Positions 23,396-36,941 of a stretch of DNA of 64,000 bases are shown piece after piece (positions within the stretch are counted from its first letter, which is position 1; each line of letters starts with the position of its first letter). The notes beneath the pieces are model-generated. The model saw nothing but the letters and a program-made list of their open reading frames with translations, ran no database searches and was not told the origin of the DNA. The stretch is taken from assembly GCA_024362935.1 (NCBI GenBank), contig JANCRA010000025.1:8086936-8150935 (forward strand). The letters are read 5' to 3'. This stretch comes from Setophaga petechia. Lineage: Eukaryota > Chordata > Aves > Passeriformes > Parulidae. Both the position numbers and the translations under genes were made by a program.

Positions 23396-25099
23396 AACAG
23401 GAACCACATCAAAGAAGTATTTACTAACTGAGATTGACAGGCTATTCTTCCCCTCCCTCTCTTCCCTCCCCCCCCCCCCAGCCCCCCCGGTTTTTTTAAT
23501 TTTAAATCATCCTTCTCTCCGGTTGAGCTCTTGCTGTAGGAGCACCAACCCGACAAGCATCATTTTTTGTCGGTGCATAGAGGAAAGCTGTAGGTGAAGG
23601 CACAGGACCCCCCTTTGCCTGACAGGAGCTTTACAAAGGAAGGTCAGTCACCAGGTACCCATTGCGCAGGCAAAGGAAGCTGAGACTCATGCAAAGCCTC
23701 TGGCAAAGGTGGAAACAAAACCTCGGGCTGTGATCCTGCATTAACAGCCGTCTGGATCTGCCTGCCTGGAGCTCCTTGCAGATGAGCAGTCTGGGACTGG
23801 ACCGGTGAAGACCTAACGCCCTTAGTGCCTGCTGCTCCTGCTGATCCCCCCAAACGCTGCCTCTCGCTGCTGCTGGTGCCTCCCAGACCTCTCCCCCTTG
23901 GTCTCAGCAGGGCTCAACACCCGGCTACTCCCACTGATGTCTCGAGGACGAGGCAAGAGGTAACTTTTACTGGGGGATTTCAGTGCGAGCCAGGCGCTCC
24001 AGCCAGCCTGGCCCTTGTCTCGGGGTGCTGCGGGTGCCTAGGCTGGCCGACCAGAGCAGTCAGGCAACATCCATGCTGCCCGGCCGATGGAGCAGGATGG
24101 CCATGGCTGCTGTGCTGAGGAGGATGTGATCGCCAGGCTCCTCTGGGCCATCTTTGTTTGCAAGGTATCTTCAGCGTTTTGCATGATTTTTCTCCGTCCC
24201 CTGAAAAATGCCTGAAACTACGGGAGAGCTGTCTCACCCCCCATTAGCATTCTGTTTGCAACATGAAGCTGAGGATACATTTTAAATGTGTCAGGGAGTG
24301 CCACGCAGGGCTGGTGGAGGCGATTGAGGGTTCCAAAGTGGGCTGGGATGGCGCTGGAGGAGTACGTACAGCAGAGGGAGCAAAACCTGCTCCCGTCTCA
24401 TTCCTGCTTCATTTTGAAAGTGATCCCGAGATTAACCATCGCTAAATCTTGGAAAGAAATGGACCTGCCTTCAGCTGGACCACTGGGGAAGTCCAGGCCA
24501 GAGATGGAGGGCAAGCATGCAGATGACAACAGGAACAGTATTTGAACTTGTTTCTTGTCCCTCTTTTATTTAGCCATGGCGACCCTCAGGGTTCAGCTCT
24601 AGGCATGAGTTGAAAGCCTCATATTTTACTAAAACATGTTTCTGGTCATGATAATTCTGCACTGCTGCCTTTTTTATGACAGAGAACCTTATCTGCTTTC
24701 CAAGGCTGCTGATGCTTCTGATCCCAGCCTGCCTCCCTGCAGGGGGAGACACAAGAGGAGATGTAGAAAAGTGTTGGAGAAGTCTTGAAGAAGAGCAGAG
24801 GAGAAAACTAGAGGAATGGGTTGCTACAGGAACCAGCTTCACTTCTTGGTGTTGCATTCTGCTGCAGCGTGGCTTCAGGTCAGCCACATCAGCCTCACAC
24901 TCCTCAGCTGCAGAACGGGGGAAGATGTACCAGTCTTTGCTGTGTGAGACTGCACTGAGAGTTTCTTCTTCCTTTCTTTCACCCTGGGCTATCCCATAGC
25001 CTGTGGGGTCTGTGTTAACTCCCCATCCATCAAAGCTGGCATGACACAGGAGCTTGAAATATAAACCAAACCCACTCCTTGCCAGAAGAAAAGGAGGAA

Positions 25100-25183
25100 G
25101 GGGTCATCAGAGATGTCTGCAAGACTCACCATGTGTGGCCTGGGGTCGTCAGAGATGTCTGCAGGACTTACCATGTGTGGCCT
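25100..25183. repeat. 42-bp tandem duplication
   Basis: Two 42-base copies containing TCAGAGATGTCTGCA and CCATGTGTGGCCTG lie head to tail with only a few differences, so the duplication is fairly recent. The unit length is a multiple of three, but no gene was recognised around it. Confidence 0.9.
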
Positions 25184-25909
25184 GGGCATGGAAGTGGTGC
25201 CCCTGGCACTGTGGCTGGTGGGTGGAGCACGAATGGGGACACAGGAACATCCAAACCTGTGTGTGACATATTTAGGCAAATGCAAAAGCTGTTGGCTTCA
25301 AAGCACAGGTTAATCTTCTTGTCTTAAGGAAAAGGTGCTGAACTTGATGGACTGCTTGGCTGGTCCAAGACAGCAATTCTGAATGCCTCTCAGGTTCAGT
25401 ATCACCAGGGACATTATAGACTCTCATCCACGTACAATTTGTAAGATAGGAAAATTAATGGGCATGTTTTCACCAACAAGGACTGTTCTGATCTTACATG
25501 TTTTTAAATGTTGTTACCAAATGAGGCCACATTTGGTAAATAAAACTCAGCCCAAACAGGTCCTGACCTTGGCCCCAGACTGGCCATGAAAACATGGTGC
25601 ATAGACAATGCTGGTGTTTTCTGGGCATGTAGAGGGAACAGGCACAGCCTTCCTCCCCAGCTCACACAGGGACCTCCTCCTGACTGTCAGTTTGTAGAGG
25701 ACTTGGGGTATGTGATTGGAGCTAAGGGGGTACAACCCCTTAACCCCTTGCTCTACTTCCCCACTGCTGTGAACAGATGGGGATGCACTCTGCACATGGC
25801 CCAGCTCTGAGCCTACAACCTTCTTTCCATTCTCCCCAAAACTGAGCATCCATGCAAGGATGTTACAGCCTTTGTCATCTGGGTCCCTGAGCCAAGGCCA
25901 GAGCTGTGC

Positions 25910-25970
25910 TGTGAACATGCCTGTGGTGTGCACAGGCCTGTGGTGTGAACATGCCTGTGGTGTGCACATA
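25910..25970. repeat. 34-bp tandem duplication with internal CCTGTGGTGTG repeats
   Basis: TGTGAACATGCCTGTGGTGT occurs twice with a 34-base period. The shorter string CCTGTGGTGTG is itself repeated within each copy, giving a nested, minisatellite-like structure. Confidence 0.85.
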
Positions 25971-26909
25971 CCTGTCAGGAGCAGTCATCAGCAGAGCAGC
26001 TGCAGCAGCCCTGGGGCAAGGCCATTCTGCTGGAGACATCATGGTCCTCTCTCTTCCTGCCTGGGACTGCAGGGGTGTCACTGAAATTTTGAATCCTGAG
26101 AGACTTTCCCACCTCAACAGACTACCTCCTCTTTGTTCCCTTCATTTTGTGGGAGGATGGCAAGCCAGCACAGGAGAAGCACCTTTTAATGCCTCATCTG
26201 GAGGTTTTGTCATTTCTCCACTTGCATATTTGGGTCTCCCGTGAACCCAGCCCTAGTCTGGGTGCAGTTGCATGGCATGCTGAGTTGTGTCATGGAGCAT
26301 CATGTGCCACCAAGGCAGCAGCATGCCCAGCTGTGTCTGACCCGGCTGCCTGGTCTGACCTGGTGGTGGTGGCAGGCATTAAGCCAGGGATGCCCTTTTT
26401 ACAGCACTCACAGGATCTCCATTTCTGCTCCACATACACAAATCTTGGTGGTCTTGGCAGGTAACTCCTCCAGAAAGGCACCTGGTGTTTCACTGCTGTG
26501 TTTCAGGGGTGGCTGGTAACAACCTGAGCCTTAATTGCACTGGGAGCAGCCGGAGTTACTGTTTCTTGATGGAATTGGAGAGAGTTTGGGCTTCCTTTTA
26601 TTCTTCCTTTAGAAATGGTTACAGATTTTGAAAGTTTAAGAAGAAAGGCAGATGAGTTTTAAACCAGAATTTTTGGTCATCATTCCCATTTTAGGAGAGT
26701 TGTGTGAGTGGAAACAAGATGCCCTTTGGTCTCTCAGAGCCAGAAATGCTGTGGTGGTATCACCTCCTGTTCTTTGGTGCCTCTGCCAGCCCCTGCCTGT
26801 GGGACATGGACAGGGGTGCCTGCTCCTGAGATGCAAGTTCTTCCTCTTTCCCCCAAAGCTGGGGGGTCTGGGGGGGTCTGTGGCTCCCAGCGCTCTTGGT
26901 TCAGTGCCC

Positions 26910-26967
26910 ATAATATAATAATAAATAATATAATAATAAAATATTAAATAATATAATAATAAAATAA
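26910..26967. repeat. (TAATAA)-type AT microsatellite
   Basis: Some 58 bases consist only of A and T in TAATAA, TAAATAA and TAATATAATAA units. It is low-complexity sequence in the intergenic region. Confidence 0.93.
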
Positions 26968-27591
26968 CTGCCCATCCACTGTAGTTATTTCTTTGGAGAG
27001 ATTGAACCTAAAACTAACAAAAGACTGTATGGTACATTAAAAACAACACCAACAACAAAAACATAACAAACAAACCAAAAACCCCCCCAAAAAAGCAGAA
27101 GAGAAAGACTGGAAGCACACAGGGTGAGCATGTCCTCTTCAGTGACAATCTTTCATACCTGTTCACCTTCATTTTGGTGCAGCTGAAATGCAGCAAGTGG
27201 TCAACAAGGATCAGGCCCTAAATCTTTCACATTAAGCAAAGAAAAAATTTTTATTTTTTGAACACCAGAAGAAGGTTTCCCAGTGAAATACACATAGTTG
27301 TTTTCTTTTTAAATGTAAATCAGTGGGGAATGGACAGTTTAATTAAAAGCAAAATTATTAGGTAAGTGCTGAGGGAATCTACATTATTTGCTGGGTACAC
27401 TCACATATTTTTACTGGTGAGTCAATTGCAATTTTTAATTTCTTTCCATCTAGTAAGACTAGCTCAGAGAGTAGCCACTGTGATGTGGAATATTTGGAGA
27501 AGGGTTTTTACATGGTTAGCAGGAATGTCTGTTCTGTGTGCAAGCTGTGGATGCCCAGGCAGCCTGCTATGTTATGTCCATTACATTCTGC

Positions 27592-27645
27592 CAATCACAG
27601 AATATTCTGAGTTGGAAGGGACCCACAAAGACCATCATTAGCAAA
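27592..27645 (-). mobile_element. Short CR1 LINE 3' fragment
   Basis: AATCACAGAATATTCTGAGT followed by TGGAAGGGACCCACAAAGACCATCATTAG is the reverse complement of a CR1 3' terminus. Only about 55 bases are convincing; the sequence beyond does not follow CR1 clearly. The element is oriented on the minus strand. Confidence 0.85.
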
Positions 27646-30600
27646 CACTTGCTATAGGCTACCTCTTGGCATTACCTGGAGGAAATCCTGTCCCTTGTGG
27701 CAGGGATTTTGGGTTGCTGCTAGTGACTGAGGCCTTCAATGTCACCTATCCCTCCACATGAAAGCCTTTTTGCCAGGCAGGTGTTTTGTGGAAGCCCCCC
27801 TGCCCCTTCCCTCCAGCCTATGTGTCCCTCTTTCACACAGCAAACGATCCAGATGGACTTCCAAGCACACCAGAAAACAGCCAGTGTACTGGGCTGGGAT
27901 ATGACTGCTTATTTTGTGAAGTTCTGAGGGAAGGCCCTTATCTTTGAGCGCATATATGGAAAATATGCTGCATACTGGAGTAAGGCTGGGGGCTGATGGC
28001 TTTGTCACAGCTGAAGTTCAAAATAACACCAAAAAAACCTACAGCACAATTATCCCATGCACCAGCAAGTGGAGCTTTATAAGAAGTCAGATATTTGACT
28101 CAGTCTGAGCATCAGTGGCTTCCTCAGTGCAGCTCATGTGATGTAAATGCCCCTTTCAGGGGGTAACAAATGGATCTACGGCGCAGGGCTACAGTGGGAT
28201 GAGACTTGAATTCCCACTGTGAAACCAGATGAGGCTGATAAAGCCTCAGTGGCTTCAACAGATGCACCTTGATGGAGTCAGGAGTGTGGCAGTGAGAAGC
28301 AGGACAGATGCTGTGAAACGCTTTGGGTACCATGGATGGAGGGAAGGTGCAGTGCAAGCACAGAGCATGATCAGGGCTCCAGGGAAGGCAGAGATCTGGG
28401 TCACCTCAGCCCAGCCTAACACCACATCTGATCACATTGCTCAGCTTGCTTCCCCAGCAGGAGTACTGCTGAAATAAATGCCCTAAAAATGACGTGGCCT
28501 CTCTGTTTGAGGGGTTAAACACAATTTCCCATCGTCGAGCTTTTGCATTTGGCTCAGGTATTGTTGCAGGATCTTGGATCCCTTTCTTCTTATTATTAAT
28601 AAAAGAAACTTTGAAATATATTTTAAAGAAAAGTGCTTATCAGATAATGAAATTCTAGCTGTGGTTGTCTTTCAAACAACCAGGGCCATGATTTAATTGG
28701 AAGTAATTATAGACTTTTCTGAAGTATATTTTTTAGGGTATTTTTTCCCCTGACATTTGCAGTGTGGAAATTAAAAATAAAACGATGTCAGAATCACGAG
28801 ATTTCAATCTTTCTTCAAACAATAATGTGGGCTAGTGTCAGAGGTTTGTCCTTGGCTGGAAGAGAGAAAAACTCACAGAAGAAAATCCTTCTGGTGAAAA
28901 TCACCAGTAGCACCTACTGGTGCATTTGCTGTGCTGAGAAATTCCTGAGAGACTCCTGCTTCCCAGAGCTCACTGGAAGCCCTCCTACCTACCTCTGCTG
29001 CAATGGGAAAGGGCCCATCAGTACCTAGCTCCTGAGAGCACCACATTTGTGATGAAGGCTTTCTTAATTGTTCCACCTGTAAAGCTGTATTAAAAGGTAC
29101 ACTTAGAGCAAGGAAAAAAAAATCCCATTCTACACAACAAAAAATTAAATGTTGTCCTCGTATCCTGCTGAAAACAAAGTTATTTCCATACTTCTTTTTC
29201 CCCAAATATTTTTTTTCAAATTTTTAAACAGGAAAATTTTCAAATTATATCTTTCTAAATTTTGCCCTGTTTTCACTTTGCAAATCCTCAGCCTCCTTTG
29301 GTGAAACCATCAGTGTATCCCCTAAACTTTGGCTCACACTTTCTGTCTTACTGGAATTGCCATTTCCAAGGGAGGGACAGTCTCTGCCAGCATCAACTTA
29401 ACCTTTTTAATGTCCAGTGGCATCAGCAGGGCCCCGTGGGCAGAGCCCGAGCTCCTGCCAGCCTGTGGGGCTGGTGCTGGTGATGCTGTGATGCCCCCAG
29501 GCACTTATGCAAGCACCCAGTGGACAGTTTGGCTCAGCCTCTTAAAACACATTCTCCAGACTTGATTTCTGTAGAGATGTGGATGCACACTTGATGAATC
29601 ATCTTGTACCCCAAATTCTCTGCTTCTGGATCCGAACTTTTATAACTAATTCCCATTTAAGGTCCTTTCCAGAACACCAGTCAAAGGGAAAGGAAGGGAC
29701 TTTCTTTAAAGGGCAACACATATAAAAAGTTCCATACAAGGCTGTGATTCACTCTATAAAGTGCTGTAGAGGATTGTATGAGGAATGCCCAGTTCTGCAA
29801 AGTGTGTTGACTTTTTGATGAGGCATTAGGTGAGGTTCCCTATCATTACAGGCTCTATGGAGTTATTAACAGGATGATTTACAAGCCAAATTTCCACTCA
29901 GCAATGCCTGCCTGGCCCACTCATGTACCCCACCTCACTGCTCAGCTTTATTTATTCCACTTCATTCTCCACCTTAAAAATCCCATTGCATGGCCTTTCC
30001 AGTGAAGAGCAGCTATATTTCATCTCAGACATGGCTTCAGCAACAAGGGAAGGGATTTCCCACTACTCTTCAGCCTCCAAAAACGCCTTTTCAAAGAGAG
30101 ACATTTTATCATATGGGAAAAAAAATTATACAGACTGATGTAAAAATTTTGGTCAGGCCTTATAAAACAAAAACAGTGACCTTAAAGTAATAAAACTTTC
30201 TGTGGCACTTTGCCAGAGCTGATCTTCTGTGCTATACTTCAGGGAGAAGTAGGGATGTGCTGACAGAAACCTCGTGGCTTCCAACCTGTGCGATGTGCAG
30301 AGCCTCAAGGGATTTTCTGGAAAGCAGCTGCTTTTCCAAAGTCAAACATTTTTATCCCCCTTCCCAAAATGGCCATCAGACCAGCAGTGTTTCAAAGACA
30401 AGCACACGTGTCTACTTCCATGCTTTTCATGCCGCCAACAGAAAATATTTGAAATTGCAGGCAAAGTTTCCAAGAAAGCAGAGATTTTCTTTGCTTTAAA
30501 TTTCCGAGTTCCTTCCGTCAGTTCTTCCCCTGTCCTTGCACCCCTCCCTTGCTCACCTGGAGGTCTGAGCCCATGACCTGACCATGGATCTGTCTGGGGA

Positions 30601-33600
30601 CTCTGTGGGCCGAGGCGTGCATTTGGTACAGGCAGTGCCAGCCTCAACACAGCCCTGAGCTTGGTGGGATCCTTCTGGCCAGGGGTGGAAAACTCTTCTA
30701 GCATTTACACTTATTTGGCTATGCAGTGGATATTGTCCCTTTTTCCAGCCCAGATCTCGATGAAAGCCAAACCTGGCCATGCTGTCCACCACTGTTAATG
30801 CTGTACCAAAAGTGAAGCTATTGGTGAAGGTTTGACACAAAAGCATTGTGCCTTGCTGATTAGTCACAACCTGTGACTTGCACAGCTTTAAAAATTGTGG
30901 TCATGAGGTCTTGTCTTGAGACCCTGCTGCCCACCCTTTTCCACAGAGAGAGAGAGAGGAATAAATATTTACTACTACTCAAAATAACACCCAGCCCCAC
31001 TCACCCTTACTGCTGCAATGTAGTTCATCTAATTGAAATAAGAACATAAGTAAATTGTTTGTCAAGGCAGTTTATTAGGAAGAGATTGCTGTGTCAGGAG
31101 CTCCCTCACTGCGAGAGATGCTGTGTTGTCTCTCTTAATATTTAATGTCATTTTAATAATATTTCCCAGTTAGGGGTGCAGGCTGATGGTATAGATTAAA
31201 GCCTGCCAAAGTGGGGAGGAATAAAAGCTTGAGGTCAGCTTCATTCCATTGACTTTTCCACCTGGAGGCTGGGCAAAGAGCAATGCTGCACTTTTTCCAA
31301 GGGACTCAGCCACTCCCTGGTACTTCTCTCAGCAGCTTTACCTCAGATTTGTGGATTTTGCCTTTCACTCACTCAGAAGGACACTTTAAAAGATAAGGAC
31401 CACATCCTGAGGAGGTAGAGATGAGAAACCCATATTTATTTCCTTTGACAAACCCATTTCCCTTTGTGATGCTGCTCCACTTGGGTTCATTATTCAGACA
31501 GTACCATAAACTACTGAATTTCTCCAAGGCTCATGATTACATCTGTAGCTACAGCACCCTTGACCCTCGGTGACAAGCCTTGTTTTGGAAACCTCTGGGT
31601 TAAAGTCAGAAGAGTTTTAGCCCAAGAAGTGGGGATCTGCAGCTTAAATATCAAAGGTCCCTGCACATAAAGCATCCACCAACGCTGCCTCGGTGTCACC
31701 CTCCAGCCCTCACAGACCTGCCTTGGCTGCTGCACTGATGGTGCCTCAGTCCCCATGCCATCCCTCCAGACATCTCCTGGCAGCAATGGCTCTTCCTTGT
31801 TGTGAAAGACTCCTGGTTGAAGGACCATGGAGTCAGAGCCTTTTGAAGCTGCTGCATAATAAGCTGTATTCTTTCCCCAAACATCGCCAGACAGTTCAAT
31901 AATTACATGAACTTTGTAATCAGCCAAACCAGCATTGCCATCTACCTGACATACAGGTAGCACTTGTGAGCAATTTTACATAAAGGGCAGGTACTTTTGC
32001 ACTTAGTGCACAGGCCTTGTGCACAAACAGCTATAGAAGGAGGGCCCAATTATAAATAAACTGTCCTTAGTTGTCACTTTGCTGTCTCTGACTTCCCACG
32101 CATTCAAATGGTGAGACTGATTCATTTAATCTTACTCTAAAGCAGCAAGCCACAGAGTCAGTTTCCTGACAGTTGCTTTAAAAAGCGTAGCTGAGCTCTC
32201 TTGAATTGTCTTCCCCAGTATTATATTTAGACATTGTGATTAGAGTATCTGTCATGATATGATTTTACTTTAAGGCAGAGGTTCAAGCCGCTCCCTGAAA
32301 ACAGAGATGCTCCTGGGAGCTGCAGGGCCACGAGCGCTGGGGTTCAGCATTTGGGAGCAGAGATCTTCAGCACCACTTGTGCTGCTGGCTCCCCTGCACA
32401 GGCAGCCTCATGAAAACCTGAGTTTTCAAATAAGTGCAACATTACTTACCATAATGAGACTACTGGGAAGGGTGGAGGCAGCAAAAGACTGAGCGGCTGT
32501 TTCCAAGGGTTTTAGAAATATCAGCTCAGCAATTCTTACCATCTTCCCTTCTCCCCTCCTTCCTTCTTCTCCCCTCCAAATCTTGTCAAGGGCTTGGATG
32601 CAAAATCTGGACACTCCTGTCATATGAACATGGCTTTCATATGTTTGTGTCATTGCAAAGCAGATTATAATGACTACACTTCATGCATTTTACCCTAATT
32701 AAGTCAGTGGAGGTTTCAAGGCAGATACAAACTCGACATGCAGCTCTGCCCTTGACAATTGCCTACCAAAGAGAATACCTGAAAGCTCTTGTTTTGCTAA
32801 ATATGCTATTTAATATTTTGTAATGCTTGGGTAAATGTAGTCAGTGAATGTAGAGTCTTCTGTTTCTACAGTATTGTGGAGGAGGTTATTAGAGTTATGC
32901 TGAAGGAGGTTTCTTTGTTCTGTGCCTTGCTTTGCCAGAGCACTTGTCAGATACTGAACTGAAGGTTCCTGTCCTGCTGACCACTGTCTGTGATGAGGAG
33001 AACCCCAGACTCCAGGAGACTCTCAGCCACTGCTCTGATGGCAGGAGCTCTCCAGCAACCTGGCAAATGTGACCAGGATCTAGCAGACAGGACAAAGTAA
33101 AAGACAGTCTGGCCTCTAAGGTACAAGAGGGGAGAGGAAGGGCTCTGTCTAGAGGGGGAATGGTAGAGAGCAGATGCCATGCCTCTGTTGTGTTTTGTTA
33201 ACCAAAATTGAACACACTGTGGAATTTAACACACTGAATTGAATAGTGAGTTTCTTCCATGTGCCTTTTGTAGGATGCTTTTCTTCCTCTGATCTACAGA
33301 GATTTGTAAATCTATTTTTGCTTCCACATACCCTCAGAGAAACTTGTGCTTTAGGTTTTATGTGTAGAAAACTTTAGGTCCTAGGTCCACATTCAAGTGT
33401 CTGTCCAAATGTGATTGGATTACCATTCCTTTAAGACTGGTCATATTCCTTTTCCTCAGATAAAATTGTCGTGCTAGAAGTTTTCCACCATCCCTGTGTC
33501 TCCAGAGTGAATCTTGGAGACTTGAAGGTGACTTTTCTGAAAAATGGTCTCAATATAATTCCAAAAATACTTTATAATTTAGAGCCTGCTCCTCAGCCTC

Positions 33601-34171
33601 CAGCAGAGATCAAAGAGATCCCAGAAAAAATATTAAGCACCATGCATTCCTAGGAGCTGAGCCTTTGGCTGTAATGAATCAATCAACTACCCTTTTATCA
33701 GCCACATATAAACTGACTTAGGGCATTTTGGAGCCAAAGGCTACTAGTACAAGGCTGTTGGTTGAGGCTTTGTTTTCATTAAAAAGTTTGACTCCAAAGG
33801 AAGATCTTTGTTTTCAAACAGGGTTTTTTACATCTTCCTGTTATTTTCACCTTCCAGCTTGCTCAGCCAGTTGGGTATGAAGAACTTGTTCTTGCTTCCT
33901 AGTGGCAAGACCATGTGTGGATGGTATGTAAGGGGTGCTAATTACTATCTGCCATTGGTATTTATGGGGTTCCAGTCACTACAGCACCGTGGTGCCAGGT
34001 ACAATACTGAGATAAGCAGGCAAGTTATGGAACATGGACTCTGCTCTTCCCACCCACAGCGGGAGACGGTGGAGACTTTGTCCTCTGGCTCATGCGCAGA
34101 TGCAGGCACCCGAGAGGAAGTGAGGTTTGTGCTTTGCTGTGGAACAGCTGTGGCCTGTGAGCTCAGCCAGG

Positions 34172-34228
34172 CTGCCCCTGGTACCCCTGGTACCCCAGGC
34201 TGTCCCTGGTACCCCTGGTACCCCTGGC
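34172..34228. repeat. 9-bp minisatellite (CCCCTGGTA)n
   Basis: About five imperfect copies of CCCCTGGTA with one interruption (AGGCTGT). Translated, it gives repetitive Tyr-Pro-Trp or Gly-Val-Pro-Gly patterns in opposite frames. These follow from the repeat and are not evidence of a collagen-like or other protein. Confidence 0.92.
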
Positions 34229-35550
34229 TCCATCTCGGATCACATCCTGCTCCCATCCCTCACGCTGGCCATGGCGCTGCCTCTGTGACTGGTGGCACTG
34301 GGAGCAGAGCCCACAGAGCCTGTGGCCTTCACACCAGCTGCTGCTGAACTCTTTTCCATAGAATGTTTTCCAAAATCCAGCAAACTGTGTCAACTGGGAG
34401 AGAGGAAATCAATTGGGGTGCTGCTTTCCCAGCCTGTGCAGGGTCACGGAAGGTGTCCCAGTCAGACAGCATGGAAAGCTTTGATCTCTTTGGAGAAAGA
34501 AACTGCCATGGAGCAGAGGGCTGCTGGAGCCTGGCTGGCATTAATGGGAAGAATTTCTTCTGGCTGCTGGCACTAAAGAGACGGTTTGCTTCTCAGACAA
34601 ACTCAACCCTTTGACCAAACTTGACCAAAGCTGTGGCTGGAGATTCACTCTCAGCCTGATTCTGAGAAAAACACATGCCCGGAACTCCATTTCTACCACT
34701 ACTGAGAAATGAATATGAACCCACAAGAAAGTGGAGATGACATGAAAAAAATGCAGGTCACGGTAGCAGCTAGTTCTTAAGTGGGACAGACATAAATTTC
34801 TTTAATGTGGATATAGAAGGGGACATATTTTGTTTCTGTTATTACTTGATTGTGGGAGGCTAAAGGGAAATTTTGTCACAATCTCAAGAAAGAAGTGTTC
34901 AAAACTAGTTTTAAAAATGTGAAAATAAAACAAAAAAAATTTAGGAAGGAAATTGTGATGGAGGACCTGTGTAAATTTTTTTTCTTTTTGATCAGCTCTG
35001 ATGGTTCTAATTGATGTCCAAGGAGAAAGCTTGGTGATTTAGAGATGAAGAGGAAAAGAATTGCACCCTTGGTAAGCCCTGGCTATGGGACAGCAACCCC
35101 GGGACATGCTGAAAATGTTTAAATAAGGAATGTGCCATGAGCCAACATTTATCTCCTACTTACCCTTACAGCTATTTCCTTACCCTCAAATTTTCAGAAA
35201 TGAAAAGCTGTAAGGATCAGTAATTATGCTGAGACTTTTTCTTTATGTACCACTGCTCACTCAAGAATTTCAGCCCATTACACAAATAGCAGTGACGTGG
35301 TTGTTGGGGCCCTTTGAAGCACAAAGTGCCATTGCTGCCAGGCTGGTTTCCTCAGAGGGAGATGAAGGGATGGAGGAGGGATGTCAGGACCCAGGACATC
35401 CCTCTGGCTGTCCTGAGCAGCCAAGACCCCTGCCAGGGGACTCAGAGCTCCTGGTACAGAGCCCAAGATGCCTGTGGGTTTGATTATGACCCATGGAGCA
35501 AATTACCAACCTTAGATGAAGATCTGCAAGCCACGACAAATTAAGTAGAA

Positions 35551-36011
35551 TGATAGTGAATTTATCACAAGGTGAAAAAGCAGATTTTGGGGTTTTTAGC
35601 ATGGGAATTCAGGGGGGCAAGATGGAGGGATCTGGGTGTGTCCAGCCTTTCTTCTTCTTCTTCTTCTTGGCCTCCATCTTCTGCTGTGATGGTGGCACTT
35701 TTAGAGTGGTTTAGAGTAGAAGCTCACTGTGTAACATAGGTGATAGGGATTGGAAAGTAATTGTAAATATTGTACATGTAGTTTTTAGCATAAAGACATA
35801 ACACCACCCCAAAAGCAAGCAGAATGCCTCGGACTGTCTTGCTGAATGGACCTTGGCAGGACAGGAGAAAGAATTTTATAGATAAGGAACAATAAACAAC
35901 CTTGAGACTGAGAAATGAAGAGCTCTGACTCCTTCTTCAAGCGCCGGGCTGGGAAAAGAGACTTTCTAACTCTTCTTGGGGTCACTCTGACAAGCTTGAG
36001 ACCCTGACAGA
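35551..36011 (+). mobile_element. Solo LTR of an avian endogenous retrovirus (degraded)
   Basis: The block has LTR layout on the plus strand: a CTTCTTCTTCTTCTTCTTGG purine/pyrimidine run, GGTTTAGAGTAGAAGCTCAC, a TATA-like TTTTTAGCATAAAGA, a poly(A) signal (AACAATAAACAACC near 35888) and a GC-richer R/U5-like part ending near GGGGTCACTCTGACAAGC. I recall this pattern as a family of solo LTRs repeated in songbird genomes. No gag, pol or env sequence is attached, so recombination between LTRs probably removed the interior. Ends are approximate and no target-site duplication could be confirmed. Confidence 0.7.
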
Positions 36012-36941
36012 GGGAGATGAAGGGATGGAGGCTGCAATGCTGGGATGCCCTCCCCTTCCTCACCCTCCCAAGTTGCTCATGCCCCTCCTGCTTTGCCCAC
36101 ACGGGGTTTTCTGGCCTCACTACCCTCCTGAGCTCTTTTGGGATGACAGAGAATTTCCAGATGCTTGGGTGCACCTGGCAAACAGGGAATGGGCGCCCAG
36201 CACCCAGTGCTCAAGTGCCAAGCAAGGCACTGATCCTACCCCTGCATTGCTGGGAGCTGCTCAGTGACGCCAGAGGGTTCACAGAGAGCCAGCAGGGCTG
36301 GAGTCAGGTTACACTGACTCCCAAGGACCAGGCAGCAGCTTCCCATATGGGAAAATACATGCCCACGTAAATAAAGAGGGAAATAATTATAAGTGAGTAA
36401 TTAACTGAGCAGAAGTAAAAGTGGGAAGCTGAAAGACTGAAAGAAAAGAGAAGCGCATGAGCTTTTTTGTAGATGCAGAGGCTTGCATTTTACATCTAAA
36501 GAAATAGAGGAAGAAATTTAAATGCATATTTAGAAAAAAATTGAGTGGGAAATGTGAAAAGAACCACTTTTATGAGGAAGCCTCTGAAGGGACGAAGCTA
36601 TAATTGTGCAATTCCAAATATCAACCATTTCTTCTTCAACAGTAAAAAACTCCAAATAATTCATTCTGTACAGGGTTAAAGCAAACTTTTGGAAAAGCAC
36701 CTGGGAACAGTGCTGGGAATTGCCCACCCTATGATTTTTGCTCCTGTCACAGGGCAGTATAAGTGAAATGTTATTTACTCCAAGAAACATTGCATTCCTT
36801 TCTTCTTACCTTGCTTATAGTCAGGTGTATTTATAGAAACCTGAGATGCACCTCCAAGACCTGAGATGCACCAGTCTCCCAGCCCTGTCCACTCAGTGGC
36901 CAGTGGAAGGATAAAGACTCCTACCCAGGGAAATGCCCTTT

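Noticed and set aside
34163..34256. Collagen-like Gly-Val-Pro-Gly or Gly-Tyr-Gln-Gly repeats on the minus strand
   Set aside because: They are the translation of the CCCCTGGTA minisatellite and do not extend beyond it.
35551..36011. Intact endogenous retrovirus at this LTR or at 46367-46748
   Set aside because: Neither LTR is flanked by gag, pol or env sequence or by a second LTR copy; both are solo LTRs.
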